Source: Bin80 sp026709335 (GTDB lineage: Bacteria > Bacteroidota > Rhodothermia > Rhodothermales > Bin80). Taken from it: a DNA stretch of 64,000 nucleotides. Under the pieces are notes generated by a model that had not been told where the DNA came from, made no database searches, and worked only from the letters and a program-made list of their open reading frames with translations. The DNA is taken from NCBI GenBank assembly GCA_965200825.1, contig OZ241385.1:1550001-1614000 (forward strand), read 5' to 3'. Made by a program: the position numbers and the translations under genes. Shown here piece after piece: positions 24,004 through 33,343 of this stretch (position 1 is its first letter; the number at the start of each line of letters is the position of its first letter).

Positions 24004-24180
24004 ATGGAACAGTCACACCCTTGCCCACAAAACCATAGCGTAATCACAACACATGCTGAATGTGAGAAAACTGGAGGGATAGAAATTCCTCCCAGGCCTA
24101 CCCGTCAACCATTATCGGAATCTGCTTCTCAGAAAAAACCTGAACCTAAAAAGGATGGGACTAAAAAAAGAAATTCATGA
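24004..24180 (+). CDS. Small proline/lysine-rich protein 1 (58 aa)
   Basis: Start chosen at ATG 24004 (MEQSHPCPQNHS). Short cysteine-containing head, then GGIEIPPRPTRQPLSE and a lysine/proline tail ending KKPEPKKDGTKKRNS. It shares the pattern GIE-[IM]-P-x-RP...KKP-[ED]-PKK with the next small gene, so the two are paralogues. No known family. Probably unstructured. Confidence 0.5.
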   Translation: MEQSHPCPQNHSVITTHAECEKTGGIEIPPRPTRQPLSESASQKKPEPKKDGTKKRNS

Positions 24181-24213
24181 TCTTACAGAAGCAATATAGG
24201 AGTTTAGTCTAAA

Positions 24214-24345
24214 ATGAATCATACAAAACTCAGTCTTTGCAATGCAACAGAAGCATCCCAAAAAGGCAATAATTCTAAAGGCATTGAAATGCCTTCGCGC
24301 CCTAAAAAACCGCCAGATCAGAAGAAACCAGATCCCAAAAAATGA
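24214..24345 (+). CDS. Small proline/lysine-rich protein 2 (43 aa), coupled to a membrane protein
   Basis: ATG 24214 to TGA 24345: MNHTKLSLCNATEASQK, then KGIEMPSRPKKPPDQKKPDPKK. It resembles the preceding small protein in having a cysteine head, GIEMP and a KKPDPKK tail. Its stop overlaps the ATG of the membrane protein (24342), so the two are made together. Confidence 0.55.
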   Translation: MNHTKLSLCNATEASQKGNNSKGIEMPSRPKKPPDQKKPDPKK

Positions 24346-24779
24346 TGTCGTATGCCACGGATGAACATAACCCCGATTTTCCGAGACACAGGCATAACTT
24401 AGAGTCTATACGCGTTCAGAGTCATAGCAGTTATGATAAGGTCTTAATAACCTTGTCGTCTGGAGGATTGGTAGTTACCTTGAAAATTATGTCAGAATGG
24501 GCTGAGCGTCCACTAATATGCGGATGGATGATGCATGGATCATTAAGTCTCCTTGGAATCACAATTATTTTGACTGCGGCAAGTTTTCTCATGTCAGCAA
24601 AAGCATCTGCTCAAGAAATTAAGTGGCTTGATGACCAAAATTATACCCCCAAATGCAATCTTAAAAGAATAATCCCCGCCATTAACTACATCACCTTGAT
24701 TACTTTCGTCACAGGGCTTATCTTTCTTGGAGTATTTACTAGTTTAAATTTTCACCACATTTCTTTATCTCCACCCTAA
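24342..24779 (+). CDS. Small membrane protein with about three transmembrane helices (145 aa)
   Basis: Cytosolic-looking charged head (ATDEHNPDFPRHRHNLE), then hydrophobic stretches near VLITLSSGGLVVTLKIM, LSLLGITIILTAASFLMSA and YITLITFVTGLIFLGVFT. Function unknown. The coupling to two paralogous Pro/Lys-rich micro-proteins suggests a small membrane system, possibly a defence or toxin-like unit, but nothing in the sequence proves this. Confidence 0.6.
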   Translation: MMSYATDEHNPDFPRHRHNLESIRVQSHSSYDKVLITLSSGGLVVTLKIMSEWAERPLICGWMMHGSLSLLGITIILTAASFLMSAKASAQEIKWLDDQNYTPKCNLKRIIPAINYITLITFVTGLIFLGVFTSLNFHHISLSPP

Positions 24780-24829
24780 CCTTCCTAGTCAAGCGTCCAC
24801 CCAAAAGAATATATCTGGGTATGAACTAC

Positions 24830-27367
24830 TTACTGTTGCACCATCTTCTGCACCCCTATCTGCTGTCCATCAACTTCCATTCGAACAAAATACACACCAC
24901 TAGTTAGGTCGCTTCCATACCATCTCAGTTGATGGCTCCCGGTGCTGTACATTCGATCCGTAGCCGTTGCTAGCTTGCGTCCCAATACATCATATACATC
25001 CAGACGAATATGTGAGGTTTCTTCAACACTGAATTGCAAGGTGGTTTCACTGGTAAACGGATTCGGATAATTGGAGAGCAAAACCGTCTCATCAGAAATT
25101 TCTAAATTATTCAGTACAGACGTAATCCGTGCATCCACCTCAATAGCCTGAACCGAAAACACACCCCAACCAAATGTACCCGCCAGTATCTCGGATCGAT
25201 CATGGGTAAGATGCAAGGCCGTGATAGGAACATTCGGTAAACCTCGGTTCTGACGCGACCAAGTCTGGCCTCCGTTGAGGGTTTCCCAGAGTCCGGTATC
25301 TCCGCCCATCCAGATTCGGTCTGGGTTATGGGGGAAAATGAGCATAGCATGACAGCGACTATAACCCAATGAATCGGCGATTACAGTTCGAGTTCGCAGA
25401 TAATCCGTCCATTGATGAATCCCCTTAGATGTGCATGTATAGATCGTAGATGGATCCGATGGATGCGAATAAATCCTGTCTGATGACTGGATCTGCTCAT
25501 GTCTTTGTAGCTCCCGATTTTCCCAACTTTTGCCTCCATCTTTGGAAACCCCAACATTCGTATAGAGTACCTGATCATCTACCTGATGAATATGCACGTT
25601 TCTGACCCGCTCATCTACATGAGCACCTGTCCAAGTATTGCCAAAATCCTCGCTTTTCCAGAGTCCCCTGATGTGAGTAGGATCTACCAAGTGGTTCCCG
25701 GTAATTGCTGCCCACACAATATCTGGGTTTTGCGTAGATACAGATAGTCTATGAACGAGCGATCCTTTTGGTTGTGTGAGATGAGGCTTGATCGTTACAT
25801 CAGAGGTAAATCTAGATAGATCAGCATTACGAATAATCCTGTCAGAACTTGGCCATAAAAGATGGGTATCTCGGGTTGGATGGCAGTGCACAGGATCTAT
25901 AGAACCTCCCAACCATCTACCTCTGTCAATCCCCTCCCACATTATCTTTGCATGCGATGCACCACTCCGTCCCTGCTCAATGCCTACAGAATCTCGGAAA
26001 GCAGAATCGTCAACAAATTGTCCCTCTGCCCCTACGAGAAATCTTCCCCCATCGGCTTTAATCGCATATAGATCCCCATCGGCTGAAGATGTCATACAAA
26101 CATCATACACACGGGAGTTGGTGATTTCACCAGTATGCCATTGTTTCAATCTGTATTCTTCATATTCCCACCCGATAGTAAACAATTTATCAGGATGATT
26201 GGTGTCCCGCCCAGTAACGATATATCGAAGTCTCAGGTACGTATCTGGGGCTGGGATCAGGTGCTGTATAACCCCACCCTCTGAAGGCTGCCCATCTATC
26301 AATATCTTCCCATCTTGATAATGCCCAATTGCCCATCCCCAAGTGAGTGTATCTCCACCAAGCGGGTGTACATGTAGAGAGTTTAATTGGGCGGAAAAAC
26401 CTGGCCCCCATTCATGGGAGTTTTTCACATCCACGGGAATGTTCTGCCAAGAAATCCCGCTATCAGTAGATCGATACATCTGCTTACCCGTGCTTTCCGA
26501 GCCATACGCCATCCAAAACATATCTGGATCCGCAGGGTCGGAAGCAAATAGCCAGTTGTTTCTTGCTGAACCATTTTGCAGATCCGTCCGCAATGGTTGC
26601 CCCTGAATCTGTACATTCTCCCAAGTTCCTCCCCCATCATGACTGATTAACGCATACAGAGGAGCCATATCAATACCATGCGGATGATAATGATCCCCTT
26701 TAATGGTGGCGATCAATGTCTTCAGTGTACGACGATGGTGATTCAACACTGTCATCCGTGTCGGGATTGTAAGCCCTTCAAGTCTTGGATCTGGAAGCTG
26801 GGGAAGCAAGTAATCTTTGTCCCATGACTGGCCGTGATCCACCGAGCGCAAGATGCGCCTTGCCGTTGCCACCACTACCGTATCTCCCAATGCCGAGGTT
26901 GCAATATCGGTGATATAGTGCAGATCATCTAAATCTTCAATCCCTGGAAAGAAAGGTAGATGTGTCCAAGTCTGCCCGCGATCCTGACTACGGTATACTC
27001 CATTGCCTGGCCAGCGCGATGTTTCTATTAATTGTGGGGATTGAATTGGAGATCTATACTGACGATCTCCCGTTGCCGCATATAAAATCTCTGGTGCATC
27101 ATACGCCACAGCAATGCCCGCCCAAATCTGATTCTCCATGCCCACCTGAGAAATCGGATTCAACGTCTCTCCATAGTCATCAGTATGCCACGCTTGACTC
27201 GCGGTATATGTATACCAGGACGCACCCATTGGATCGGTAGGATCCATTTCAATGAATGGATGCACCTCGCTTCTATGCTCTTTTTCGGATGTATCAGGTC
27301 CAATAAATTGCCACGGTAAATCTTGGGGTAACCCTACAGAAAAAAGAAGTCCAATAAGTAGTGTCAT
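24830..27367 (-). CDS. Secreted beta-propeller (BNR/VPS10-like) protein with T9SS C-terminal sorting domain
   Basis: Start chosen at ATG 27367 (MTLLIGLLFSVGLPQ), which gives a signal peptide and overlaps the upstream stop by ATGA. The body of ~845 residues has repeated Asp-box-like strands with DxGxTW (for example SQDRGQTWTHL, SVDHGQSWDKD, STDSGISWQNI, SEDFGNTWTGA, LNGGQTWSRQ) that form beta-propellers as in sialidases and sortilins. The last ~80 residues (SNYPNPFTSETTLQFSV, RLDVYDVLGRK, SGVYFVRM) are a type A T9SS sorting domain. The protein should cross the outer membrane and be anchored on the cell surface. As the last gene of the usher-like operon it may be a surface or tip adhesin. Confidence 0.85.
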   Translation of the reverse strand: MTLLIGLLFSVGLPQDLPWQFIGPDTSEKEHRSEVHPFIEMDPTDPMGASWYTYTASQAWHTDDYGETLNPISQVGMENQIWAGIAVAYDAPEILYAATGDRQYRSPIQSPQLIETSRWPGNGVYRSQDRGQTWTHLPFFPGIEDLDDLHYITDIATSALGDTVVVATARRILRSVDHGQSWDKDYLLPQLPDPRLEGLTIPTRMTVLNHHRRTLKTLIATIKGDHYHPHGIDMAPLYALISHDGGGTWENVQIQGQPLRTDLQNGSARNNWLFASDPADPDMFWMAYGSESTGKQMYRSTDSGISWQNIPVDVKNSHEWGPGFSAQLNSLHVHPLGGDTLTWGWAIGHYQDGKILIDGQPSEGGVIQHLIPAPDTYLRLRYIVTGRDTNHPDKLFTIGWEYEEYRLKQWHTGEITNSRVYDVCMTSSADGDLYAIKADGGRFLVGAEGQFVDDSAFRDSVGIEQGRSGASHAKIMWEGIDRGRWLGGSIDPVHCHPTRDTHLLWPSSDRIIRNADLSRFTSDVTIKPHLTQPKGSLVHRLSVSTQNPDIVWAAITGNHLVDPTHIRGLWKSEDFGNTWTGAHVDERVRNVHIHQVDDQVLYTNVGVSKDGGKSWENRELQRHEQIQSSDRIYSHPSDPSTIYTCTSKGIHQWTDYLRTRTVIADSLGYSRCHAMLIFPHNPDRIWMGGDTGLWETLNGGQTWSRQNRGLPNVPITALHLTHDRSEILAGTFGWGVFSVQAIEVDARITSVLNNLEISDETVLLSNYPNPFTSETTLQFSVEETSHIRLDVYDVLGRKLATATDRMYSTGSHQLRWYGSDLTSGVYFVRMEVDGQQIGVQKMVQQ

Positions 27368-28509
27368 GGCATACAACTCATGGTGATGGTCATTGACCCG
27401 GTGTAGGTGCCTTCTCCCCAAGTATCTGGGAAAGTAATATACCCCCCAAGAAGCATCAATGCATCGCCATCATCATCCCAGTAAATATCATCCTGATCAA
27501 ATGTGAATCCCCTACTCGTGGTTACCAGCTCCCAATCCCCATCTGCGTTGTAGTTTCCGAGTCTATGGATCCAAGATTCAGATTGACTACCCCTACCGAT
27601 ATCCACAGAGGGGATCGTAACATTGACATTCTGACCGGGCCTCCGACCTTGGATGATAAAACTCCCTGCCGATGCAGTACACCGGGCACCTGTATCACAA
27701 GCTGTTCTTAGGTCGGAATTATCGACTCCAAATCTTGATGTAGAACTGAGTGCACCCTGAACGAATATATCAACGCGTCCCCCTACACTTGCTGGGGCAT
27801 AAATATCAACGCTGGGGCTTCCCCCAAAGGTGGGACAGGACGGCACATACGGAAAGAGTTCGTATCGTACCGGCACATCTATCACCTCAGATCTGTCTCC
27901 CAGTGTAAGTGTCAAGGGTATCATACCCTCATAAATCCCATGCCTCTCTTCATCTAACCCCTCAATCTGCCCACCGATAAACCACTCCATACGTTGTTGT
28001 TCAGAATCTACCCAACCGTGACATACAATGTCTGGATGATCAAGACTGAGCCATCCTCGATCAAGATCATGCACCATACAGTGTACAAATGGAGCCCACA
28101 GTACATCTTGACCCGCCCCACTCAGACGAACAATCGCAGGAACTCTGGCTTCATACACTTCATCTACTTCGGGCAGAATAATCGTATTCCACATCACACG
28201 AGCACATGTTGCTGGAGGCAAGGGAGGATCACATGATAGTGCCGTCTTGGGCGAAGCATGTTCATGACTAAGGTATCCATTCGGATGGTGTTCTACCCAG
28301 ACCCCCCGACTTACGATAAACGGATTGGTAGAGATTTCTTGGGGCTCTGATGAACGAAGTTCGCCTTCAATGACAGGTAGCGGTTGCTGGGCATACAATG
28401 GCAACGAAAGTAGAAGAAATCCTGCGGTCAAAAGTGCCTTAATTGCACGGTTAAGATCACGTTTGTATGAACAATTTTTCTCTATAATGTTAGAATTCAT
28501 CACGGGCAT
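27364..28509 (-). CDS. Secreted protein with pilin-like C-terminal end, usher operon
   Basis: 381 residues with a signal peptide (ALLTAGFLLLSLPLYAQ). The middle is beta-rich with several cysteine pairs. The last ~180 residues follow the same pattern as the small pilin-like proteins of the operon: a CPTFGGSPSVDIYAP start, and a TYTGSMTITMSC end that closes a disulfide. The N-terminal two-thirds would be an extra domain, as in two-domain tip adhesins of chaperone-usher fibres. The role is inferred. It precedes the T9SS propeller gene (4-bp overlap). Confidence 0.6.
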   Translation of the reverse strand: MPVMNSNIIEKNCSYKRDLNRAIKALLTAGFLLLSLPLYAQQPLPVIEGELRSSEPQEISTNPFIVSRGVWVEHHPNGYLSHEHASPKTALSCDPPLPPATCARVMWNTIILPEVDEVYEARVPAIVRLSGAGQDVLWAPFVHCMVHDLDRGWLSLDHPDIVCHGWVDSEQQRMEWFIGGQIEGLDEERHGIYEGMIPLTLTLGDRSEVIDVPVRYELFPYVPSCPTFGGSPSVDIYAPASVGGRVDIFVQGALSSTSRFGVDNSDLRTACDTGARCTASAGSFIIQGRRPGQNVNVTIPSVDIGRGSQSESWIHRLGNYNADGDWELVTTSRGFTFDQDDIYWDDDGDALMLLGGYITFPDTWGEGTYTGSMTITMSCMP

Positions 28510-28660
28510 AGTATCAGTTTGGTGATATTATGGTAAACACTGGATCGGACTGCATATCTGGTCCAGTGTTTCCGTATACTGGTTTTCTGCCAAAAGTTCC
28601 ACTCTTGCAGAAATCACGGACGGTTATAAAAAATAGACGCATGGAATGGCTTGATCGTCA

Positions 28661-29170
28661 CTATGAGCATGTAGCGGTAAGGGTCATGGTGGCCGTATAG
28701 GTTCCTGCGGGGCGAACCCGCCCATTTCTGTCCAGCAGATTGGTGTCACCGATAAATCCTCGGACGGATCGGATATTGCCCGATGGGCGGAATGTAATTC
28801 GATCGCCCCAAGTATTATTCCCCGTGCTGATTTGTAATTCTAATCGCCCCGATACACCATGGGATCTACCATTCGAATTATTGAGTGGCGTACTCGCCCT
28901 CCTTGTTGATACGGTCGCGGTTTGAACATTGGTGCCTATGACCGAATACCTACCTGTTCCAGTTCCCATTAGGAAAATGCGTGCACTTGGCCATCGAAAC
29001 GTATGCATGCCCATATCAACATCTCGTATGATCCTGAGCGTGCAGGTGGGTGGTGGATTGCTCAAAACGATGGCATAGGAAACATCTAAGTCTACATCCT
29101 GAGCCTGAATATCAAGGTAACTCTCAGTGCAATATAGAACCCCACACATGAGCAGAATTTTTTTTATCAT
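28661..29170 (-). CDS. Pilin-like secreted subunit (169 aa)
   Basis: Signal peptide ending near DIQAQ. An early conserved strand PPPTCTLRIIRDVDMG and the end AGTYTATMTLTATCS give the single disulfide and C-terminal strand pattern shared by operon members. This resembles the chaperone-usher (DUF4402-type) pilins of other bacteria, in which a donor strand completes the fold of the next subunit. No N-terminal donor segment can be proved by eye. Confidence 0.6.
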   Translation of the reverse strand: MIKKILLMCGVLYCTESYLDIQAQDVDLDVSYAIVLSNPPPTCTLRIIRDVDMGMHTFRWPSARIFLMGTGTGRYSVIGTNVQTATVSTRRASTPLNNSNGRSHGVSGRLELQISTGNNTWGDRITFRPSGNIRSVRGFIGDTNLLDRNGRVRPAGTYTATMTLTATCS

Positions 29171-29181
29171 TCTACGACATT

Positions 29182-29679
29182 TTATGGTGAGCAGGTTACT
29201 TCAAAGGTGATGTTTCCCGTGTATCTCCCCGTTGGGGTAGAGTTCAACACCTCCGCCTCGGACGTAAATCTGAACTCATGCTCAAACTCTGTTCCAAGAC
29301 CACCTGCTGTTCCTCGATAGGTCCTTCCCACAATATCGGTAAATCGTTGACTGGGAGTTGACTGTGCCCAGGTACTGGTCACATTGACGGAATTAGACCC
29401 TGATGTCAAACTCGTCGGAAGACCGGCGGTGGCTGTCCAACCACTTACATGCGTCCCACTGAGATCTACATATAGATCTCCACTAGCTGAATTTGTGCCC
29501 GAAGACGGCCTTTCCACGGATCCTAAATACAGAGATCTTCGTCCAGAGAGCGTACAAACTGGACTCGGATACACAAACGTAATCGATAGATCCATGTCTG
29601 CTGAAGAAGTCACCGTCTGTGCAAATACCCCATGCACCAGAAAAAACATCATAACCGAAATAAACATGATTCGCATCAA
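29182..29679 (-). CDS. Pilin-like secreted subunit (165 aa)
   Basis: Signal peptide (MFFLVHGVFAQ), then MDLSITFVYPSPVCTLSGRRSLYLGSV and a TPTGRYTGNITFEVTC end. Same layout as the neighbouring subunits, with an early Cys and a last-strand Cys. It lies 9 bp downstream of the usher-like gene. Confidence 0.6.
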   Translation of the reverse strand: MMRIMFISVMMFFLVHGVFAQTVTSSADMDLSITFVYPSPVCTLSGRRSLYLGSVERPSSGTNSASGDLYVDLSGTHVSGWTATAGLPTSLTSGSNSVNVTSTWAQSTPSQRFTDIVGRTYRGTAGGLGTEFEHEFRFTSEAEVLNSTPTGRYTGNITFEVTCSP

Positions 29680-29688
29680 AAATAAGGA

Positions 29689-31998
29689 TTACGGAAATCG
29701 TATCACAAATTGATTCTCTCCTGACCCAATTGTCCACACACCAGAATTGACCACATCCTGTGTGATCACATTGCGCACCCGCCATGTATAGGAGCCCTCG
29801 GGTAGTTGAGCAAGGAATCCCCCATCATGGTACACATCCAAATGAATCGTGTCTGTACCATCAATGATCTCTACGCGCAAAACTGCTGGCGATCCGAGCC
29901 ATCCAGTGATTTGCCCCTGAATGACAGGTAAAGGTTGCAGAGCGATGTCAATGTACCGTGTGCGTCCTGGCGTGGCGACGAAAGAAAATTGATGTCCTGT
30001 GATTGGATACAGAAACGGATCAATGATTGACTCTGGAAGCAGTTGTACGGTATAAGCCGTGTGCGGCGTAAGGGCCGTGACAACCACCTCGCCATTGGTT
30101 CGATGCTCTACTGGTGCCCCTGACATAGAAAGTCGACCATGATGAGACAAGGCTTCATTTGGATCTAATCTCCCATTGAGATTTGCATCGGTAAAGATCC
30201 GAAAGACCACTTGCGTCATGTGACGTGCGGTCGCACTGAATCGAATATCTTGACCAAATAGAATTGCACCACGTAGCGATTGATGATGGGTGACGCGCCC
30301 ATCTTGAAAACGCATGCGTGCATCCAGCCATGCCCAGTCAGTATTGATCTGAACCGAAGCAGAAACTGCAGGCCCCCGTCCATGCGATAGATGCTCCCCT
30401 TGAAGGGTGCTGTACCATCTCTTTCCATAGATGTGGAATCCTGCATGAACGGTTTGATCGTTACCCTTACGGGTCTCTATTCCTGTACTCACCCTTGAGC
30501 GTAACCGTTGAAAGGGCAGTCGATATCGAAGATCCGCAGATGCCCTACCGAGTCGATTCATCGAAAGATTCCACTGTGCCCGAATACGCACATCCAGATT
30601 TTGTCCATACCAGCCCAGCAATGATGCCACTCGCGTAGATGCTTTTTGATTCGCTATACGCTGCTGAATCACTTGCCCATGTAGACTGAAATGCCCCAAA
30701 GCAATCACCCCATCCGCAGATATGGTATGCATGGTCAGTGGGCTTTGTCTGTATTGATAGCGCAGATCGGCTGATGCCCATGGCTTCCACCATCGCAGTT
30801 CACTTGTACCTGATCGATCAAGCACATCAGCTTGCATGTCTACATACAAGGACGGTGCGATCACAGATGTGATTCCAACTGCACCTTGCCTCGTCTTGTG
30901 TGCACCTGAAAGATGAAGCGTGGTGCTTGACAAAACTCCCCAAGATAAATGCCCGTAGGTATCTCTACCTGCGGAGACTTCATATTCAACTGAGCGTTTG
31001 GAAAGAACTCGGTGCGGAGTCAAGAGAGAAGTATTTTCAATGATCACAGGCTCTGCTCCCAGAGGCTCTGCCTCTACGGAAACATTCGTAGATCCATAAT
31101 AGATTGGAACCCGTACCGCATAACGTCCTCTACGATCGGCCTGAACCTGTTCGGTCATAACCCCAGACACCATGCCTCGAACAATGGCATGGGGAGTCGT
31201 TTCACCCGATAAAATCTCTTCCCGATGGATTTGTTTTGGCGATAAGGGACGATTGGTGATTCGTACAGATGGAACTTCTTCCGCATTGATTTGCCCGATC
31301 TGGATGCGTGTTAACCAAGTATGTTGCATATCAAGATCATAAGATATCCTGCTAGTTCGACGTGAAAAACTCCACCTAACCGTTCCACCCATCATGTCTG
31401 CCACCGTATGGGCTGTCGCATGAAAACGCCGACCATATTCATCTTCTTGATGTGTGAATACATACCCGACATGAAGTCCACCAAATAGTTTCCGCTCACG
31501 CGGAAAGAGAATGTTTTTGGGGTCTTCGCTGGCAAGTGATTTTCTCTGTCCAAACTGGTGCGGATCAAAAAGTGTCGCGTCCGAGGATAACTGCAAGATC
31601 AGTGTACGTTCATCCCATACGACATCGTCACCAAAGACGGATTCCAAGACTTGGATCCGAACAAGTGGATGTCCATCTGATCCGATCATGAAATACGGAG
31701 CATTCCAGATTTGAGCCCCGTTCACAGTGATAGTCCCTTGAGTATACTCAAACGTCATGGACCGTCGACTGTCCAATGCGACCAATATCGTTGAATCACT
31801 TTGATCAATCTGATAACCGAGCTGCTCCAAGAGTGCGTGAGCAGATACCCAGAAGGTTTCTCCGTCATACCATCCATCAAGCACCCCCGAAGTACCCGGC
31901 GTTTGAAGGATGATGGGAGCATTGAGTAGAATAGACTGGGCAGGGGCAATCAAAGGAGAGATCAATGCCATGGCAAGAACAGCCCCATACAAGCGCAT
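29689..31998 (-). CDS. Usher-like outer-membrane protein
   Basis: 769 residues with a signal peptide (AVLAMALISPLIAPAQS). The N-terminal ~130 residues (LDGWYDGETFWVSAHALLEQLGYQI, WDERTLILQL) resemble a copper-amine-oxidase-N/stalk domain. A long region of alternating beta strands (about 170-610) suits an outer-membrane barrel. The end has VFRIFTDANLNGRLDPNEALSHHG and then carboxypeptidase-regulatory-like sandwich segments, a layout seen in C-terminal usher domains. With a PapD-like chaperone and pilin-like genes on both sides, the best reading is a divergent usher that assembles the fibre. It lacks recognisable classic PapC motifs, so the call is by context and architecture. Confidence 0.6.
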   Translation of the reverse strand: MRLYGAVLAMALISPLIAPAQSILLNAPIILQTPGTSGVLDGWYDGETFWVSAHALLEQLGYQIDQSDSTILVALDSRRSMTFEYTQGTITVNGAQIWNAPYFMIGSDGHPLVRIQVLESVFGDDVVWDERTLILQLSSDATLFDPHQFGQRKSLASEDPKNILFPRERKLFGGLHVGYVFTHQEDEYGRRFHATAHTVADMMGGTVRWSFSRRTSRISYDLDMQHTWLTRIQIGQINAEEVPSVRITNRPLSPKQIHREEILSGETTPHAIVRGMVSGVMTEQVQADRRGRYAVRVPIYYGSTNVSVEAEPLGAEPVIIENTSLLTPHRVLSKRSVEYEVSAGRDTYGHLSWGVLSSTTLHLSGAHKTRQGAVGITSVIAPSLYVDMQADVLDRSGTSELRWWKPWASADLRYQYRQSPLTMHTISADGVIALGHFSLHGQVIQQRIANQKASTRVASLLGWYGQNLDVRIRAQWNLSMNRLGRASADLRYRLPFQRLRSRVSTGIETRKGNDQTVHAGFHIYGKRWYSTLQGEHLSHGRGPAVSASVQINTDWAWLDARMRFQDGRVTHHQSLRGAILFGQDIRFSATARHMTQVVFRIFTDANLNGRLDPNEALSHHGRLSMSGAPVEHRTNGEVVVTALTPHTAYTVQLLPESIIDPFLYPITGHQFSFVATPGRTRYIDIALQPLPVIQGQITGWLGSPAVLRVEIIDGTDTIHLDVYHDGGFLAQLPEGSYTWRVRNVITQDVVNSGVWTIGSGENQFVIRFP

Positions 31999-32002
31999 GG
32001 AG

Positions 32003-32785
32003 CTACAGATTGATCAGAATCGGCGGCGGGGTTCCTATTCGAGATCTGACCAGTGAAGGTAGCCACGACACATCTCCATCAAAGACGACATGAACTTGAG
32101 ACCCCAGCGGGGCACTGAGTTCAATCTCGATTTCTTTACGTGAAAAGACCGTAACCGCCTGAGATCCATAGATCATCACTCCATCTTCACTTTCAAGTCG
32201 CACCTCTCCTCCCCATGGAGTGTTCCCATCATTCTGCAACAGGAGGGTCGCAAAGTCTCCGTCATAATGCGAGAGTGTTGGAACAATACTGGGCGTTTCA
32301 TCTCCACGAATAAGAATTAGTGGAACGAGCATCGCATAGTTGATCTGAACTCCTGCTGAGGAAGTCGGAACTTGATCTGCTTCCACCATAGCACGTGGAG
32401 AGATATGGCAGGTAATCATGGTGAGATACCCACCCCCAGAAAGCGTGGCCGCTTCGCGAATGGAATATCGTACAATGCCCGTAGTACCAGGCTCAATAAT
32501 TAATCGAGGCGGAAAGAGATTCAGATGCTCCGAAAGATCATTATAGGCTTGCGATGATCCACTCATGGGATGCTCTTCTGCGGGAATCTCTGCAGAAATT
32601 AGAATCTCTGCGACCCGCGTTCCCCCATTGGTTAAGTGAATCGTGCCGTAAGGGGTTGCTTCGGTAGTCCACACAAACGCAGGACTGACGGTGAGAGCAA
32701 CCTCACTCATCGTTTGGGATTTTGTAGTGGATACCATCAACAGTGTAACCACACTGATTGAGATGATCTTTAGGCGATTGAGCAT
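32003..32785 (-). CDS. PapD-like periplasmic chaperone
   Basis: 260 residues with a signal peptide (IISISVVTLLMVSTTKSQ). The immunoglobulin-like start ALTVSPAFVW, then GTIHLTNGG and FPPRLIIEPGTTGIVRYSIRE, are the strand pattern of pilus chaperones. A second domain follows (TLSHYDGDFATLLLQNDGNTPWGGEVRL). Such chaperones hold pilin subunits in the periplasm for the usher. It lies 4 bp before the usher-like gene in the same operon. Confidence 0.65.
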   Translation of the reverse strand: MLNRLKIISISVVTLLMVSTTKSQTMSEVALTVSPAFVWTTEATPYGTIHLTNGGTRVAEILISAEIPAEEHPMSGSSQAYNDLSEHLNLFPPRLIIEPGTTGIVRYSIREAATLSGGGYLTMITCHISPRAMVEADQVPTSSAGVQINYAMLVPLILIRGDETPSIVPTLSHYDGDFATLLLQNDGNTPWGGEVRLESEDGVMIYGSQAVTVFSRKEIEIELSAPLGSQVHVVFDGDVSWLPSLVRSRIGTPPPILINL

Positions 32786-32789
32786 AAAT

Positions 32790-33332
32790 CTAAATTTGCA
32801 TGATGTGAACTGTCATGACGGCTGAATACCGACCTGGCAAGGATTGATTTGGAACCAACACACCTCCAAATCGGATGTGAGAACAACCACTCTGACCAAT
32901 CTGCTCCTGCATGATCTGGGTATCAGGAATCTGAACAAAACTCGCCGGCTCACACTGTGAACTGTGTGCCCATTGAACACTGTAGAGTGGTCGGGTGGAA
33001 ACATCTTGAAGACCATCCAGCGACATGGGAGGAGAAACCATCACCGTAAATGGAGCTCCTTCGGTGCCAGCGAGCAGAATACTAGACATAATGTGTACAC
33101 CGAGTGCACCCTCTGAGCGCTCGCCTGTAACGGGGTCAATCTCTACCTGTCCAACATTTTGCGGTATCTGACCAAAGCGTAAATTCGCTGAAGAAACACT
33201 TAGAGTTAAGGTTGGCGGAATGATTTCTACGCTCACTTCCATCGTCGCATCTCCTTGCGCCTGGATGGTCGATACTGACACGAACCCCAATAACAAGAAA
33301 GAGAGCAGATGAAGTTGAACGAACTTGCCCAT
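32790..33332 (-). CDS. Pilin-like secreted subunit (180 aa)
   Basis: Signal peptide (LHLLSFLLLGFVSVSTIQAQ), then EVSVEIIPPTLTLSVSSANLRFGQIPQ and a late CSHIRFGGVLV...GRYSAVMTVHIMQI. The LRFGQI and final GRYSAVMTV strands match the chaperone-usher DUF4402-type pilins. This member lacks the terminal cysteine of the others, so its disulfide uses CEPASF and SGCSH instead. Confidence 0.6.
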   Translation of the reverse strand: MGKFVQLHLLSFLLLGFVSVSTIQAQGDATMEVSVEIIPPTLTLSVSSANLRFGQIPQNVGQVEIDPVTGERSEGALGVHIMSSILLAGTEGAPFTVMVSPPMSLDGLQDVSTRPLYSVQWAHSSQCEPASFVQIPDTQIMQEQIGQSGCSHIRFGGVLVPNQSLPGRYSAVMTVHIMQI

Positions 33333-33343
33333 GATTGATTTTC

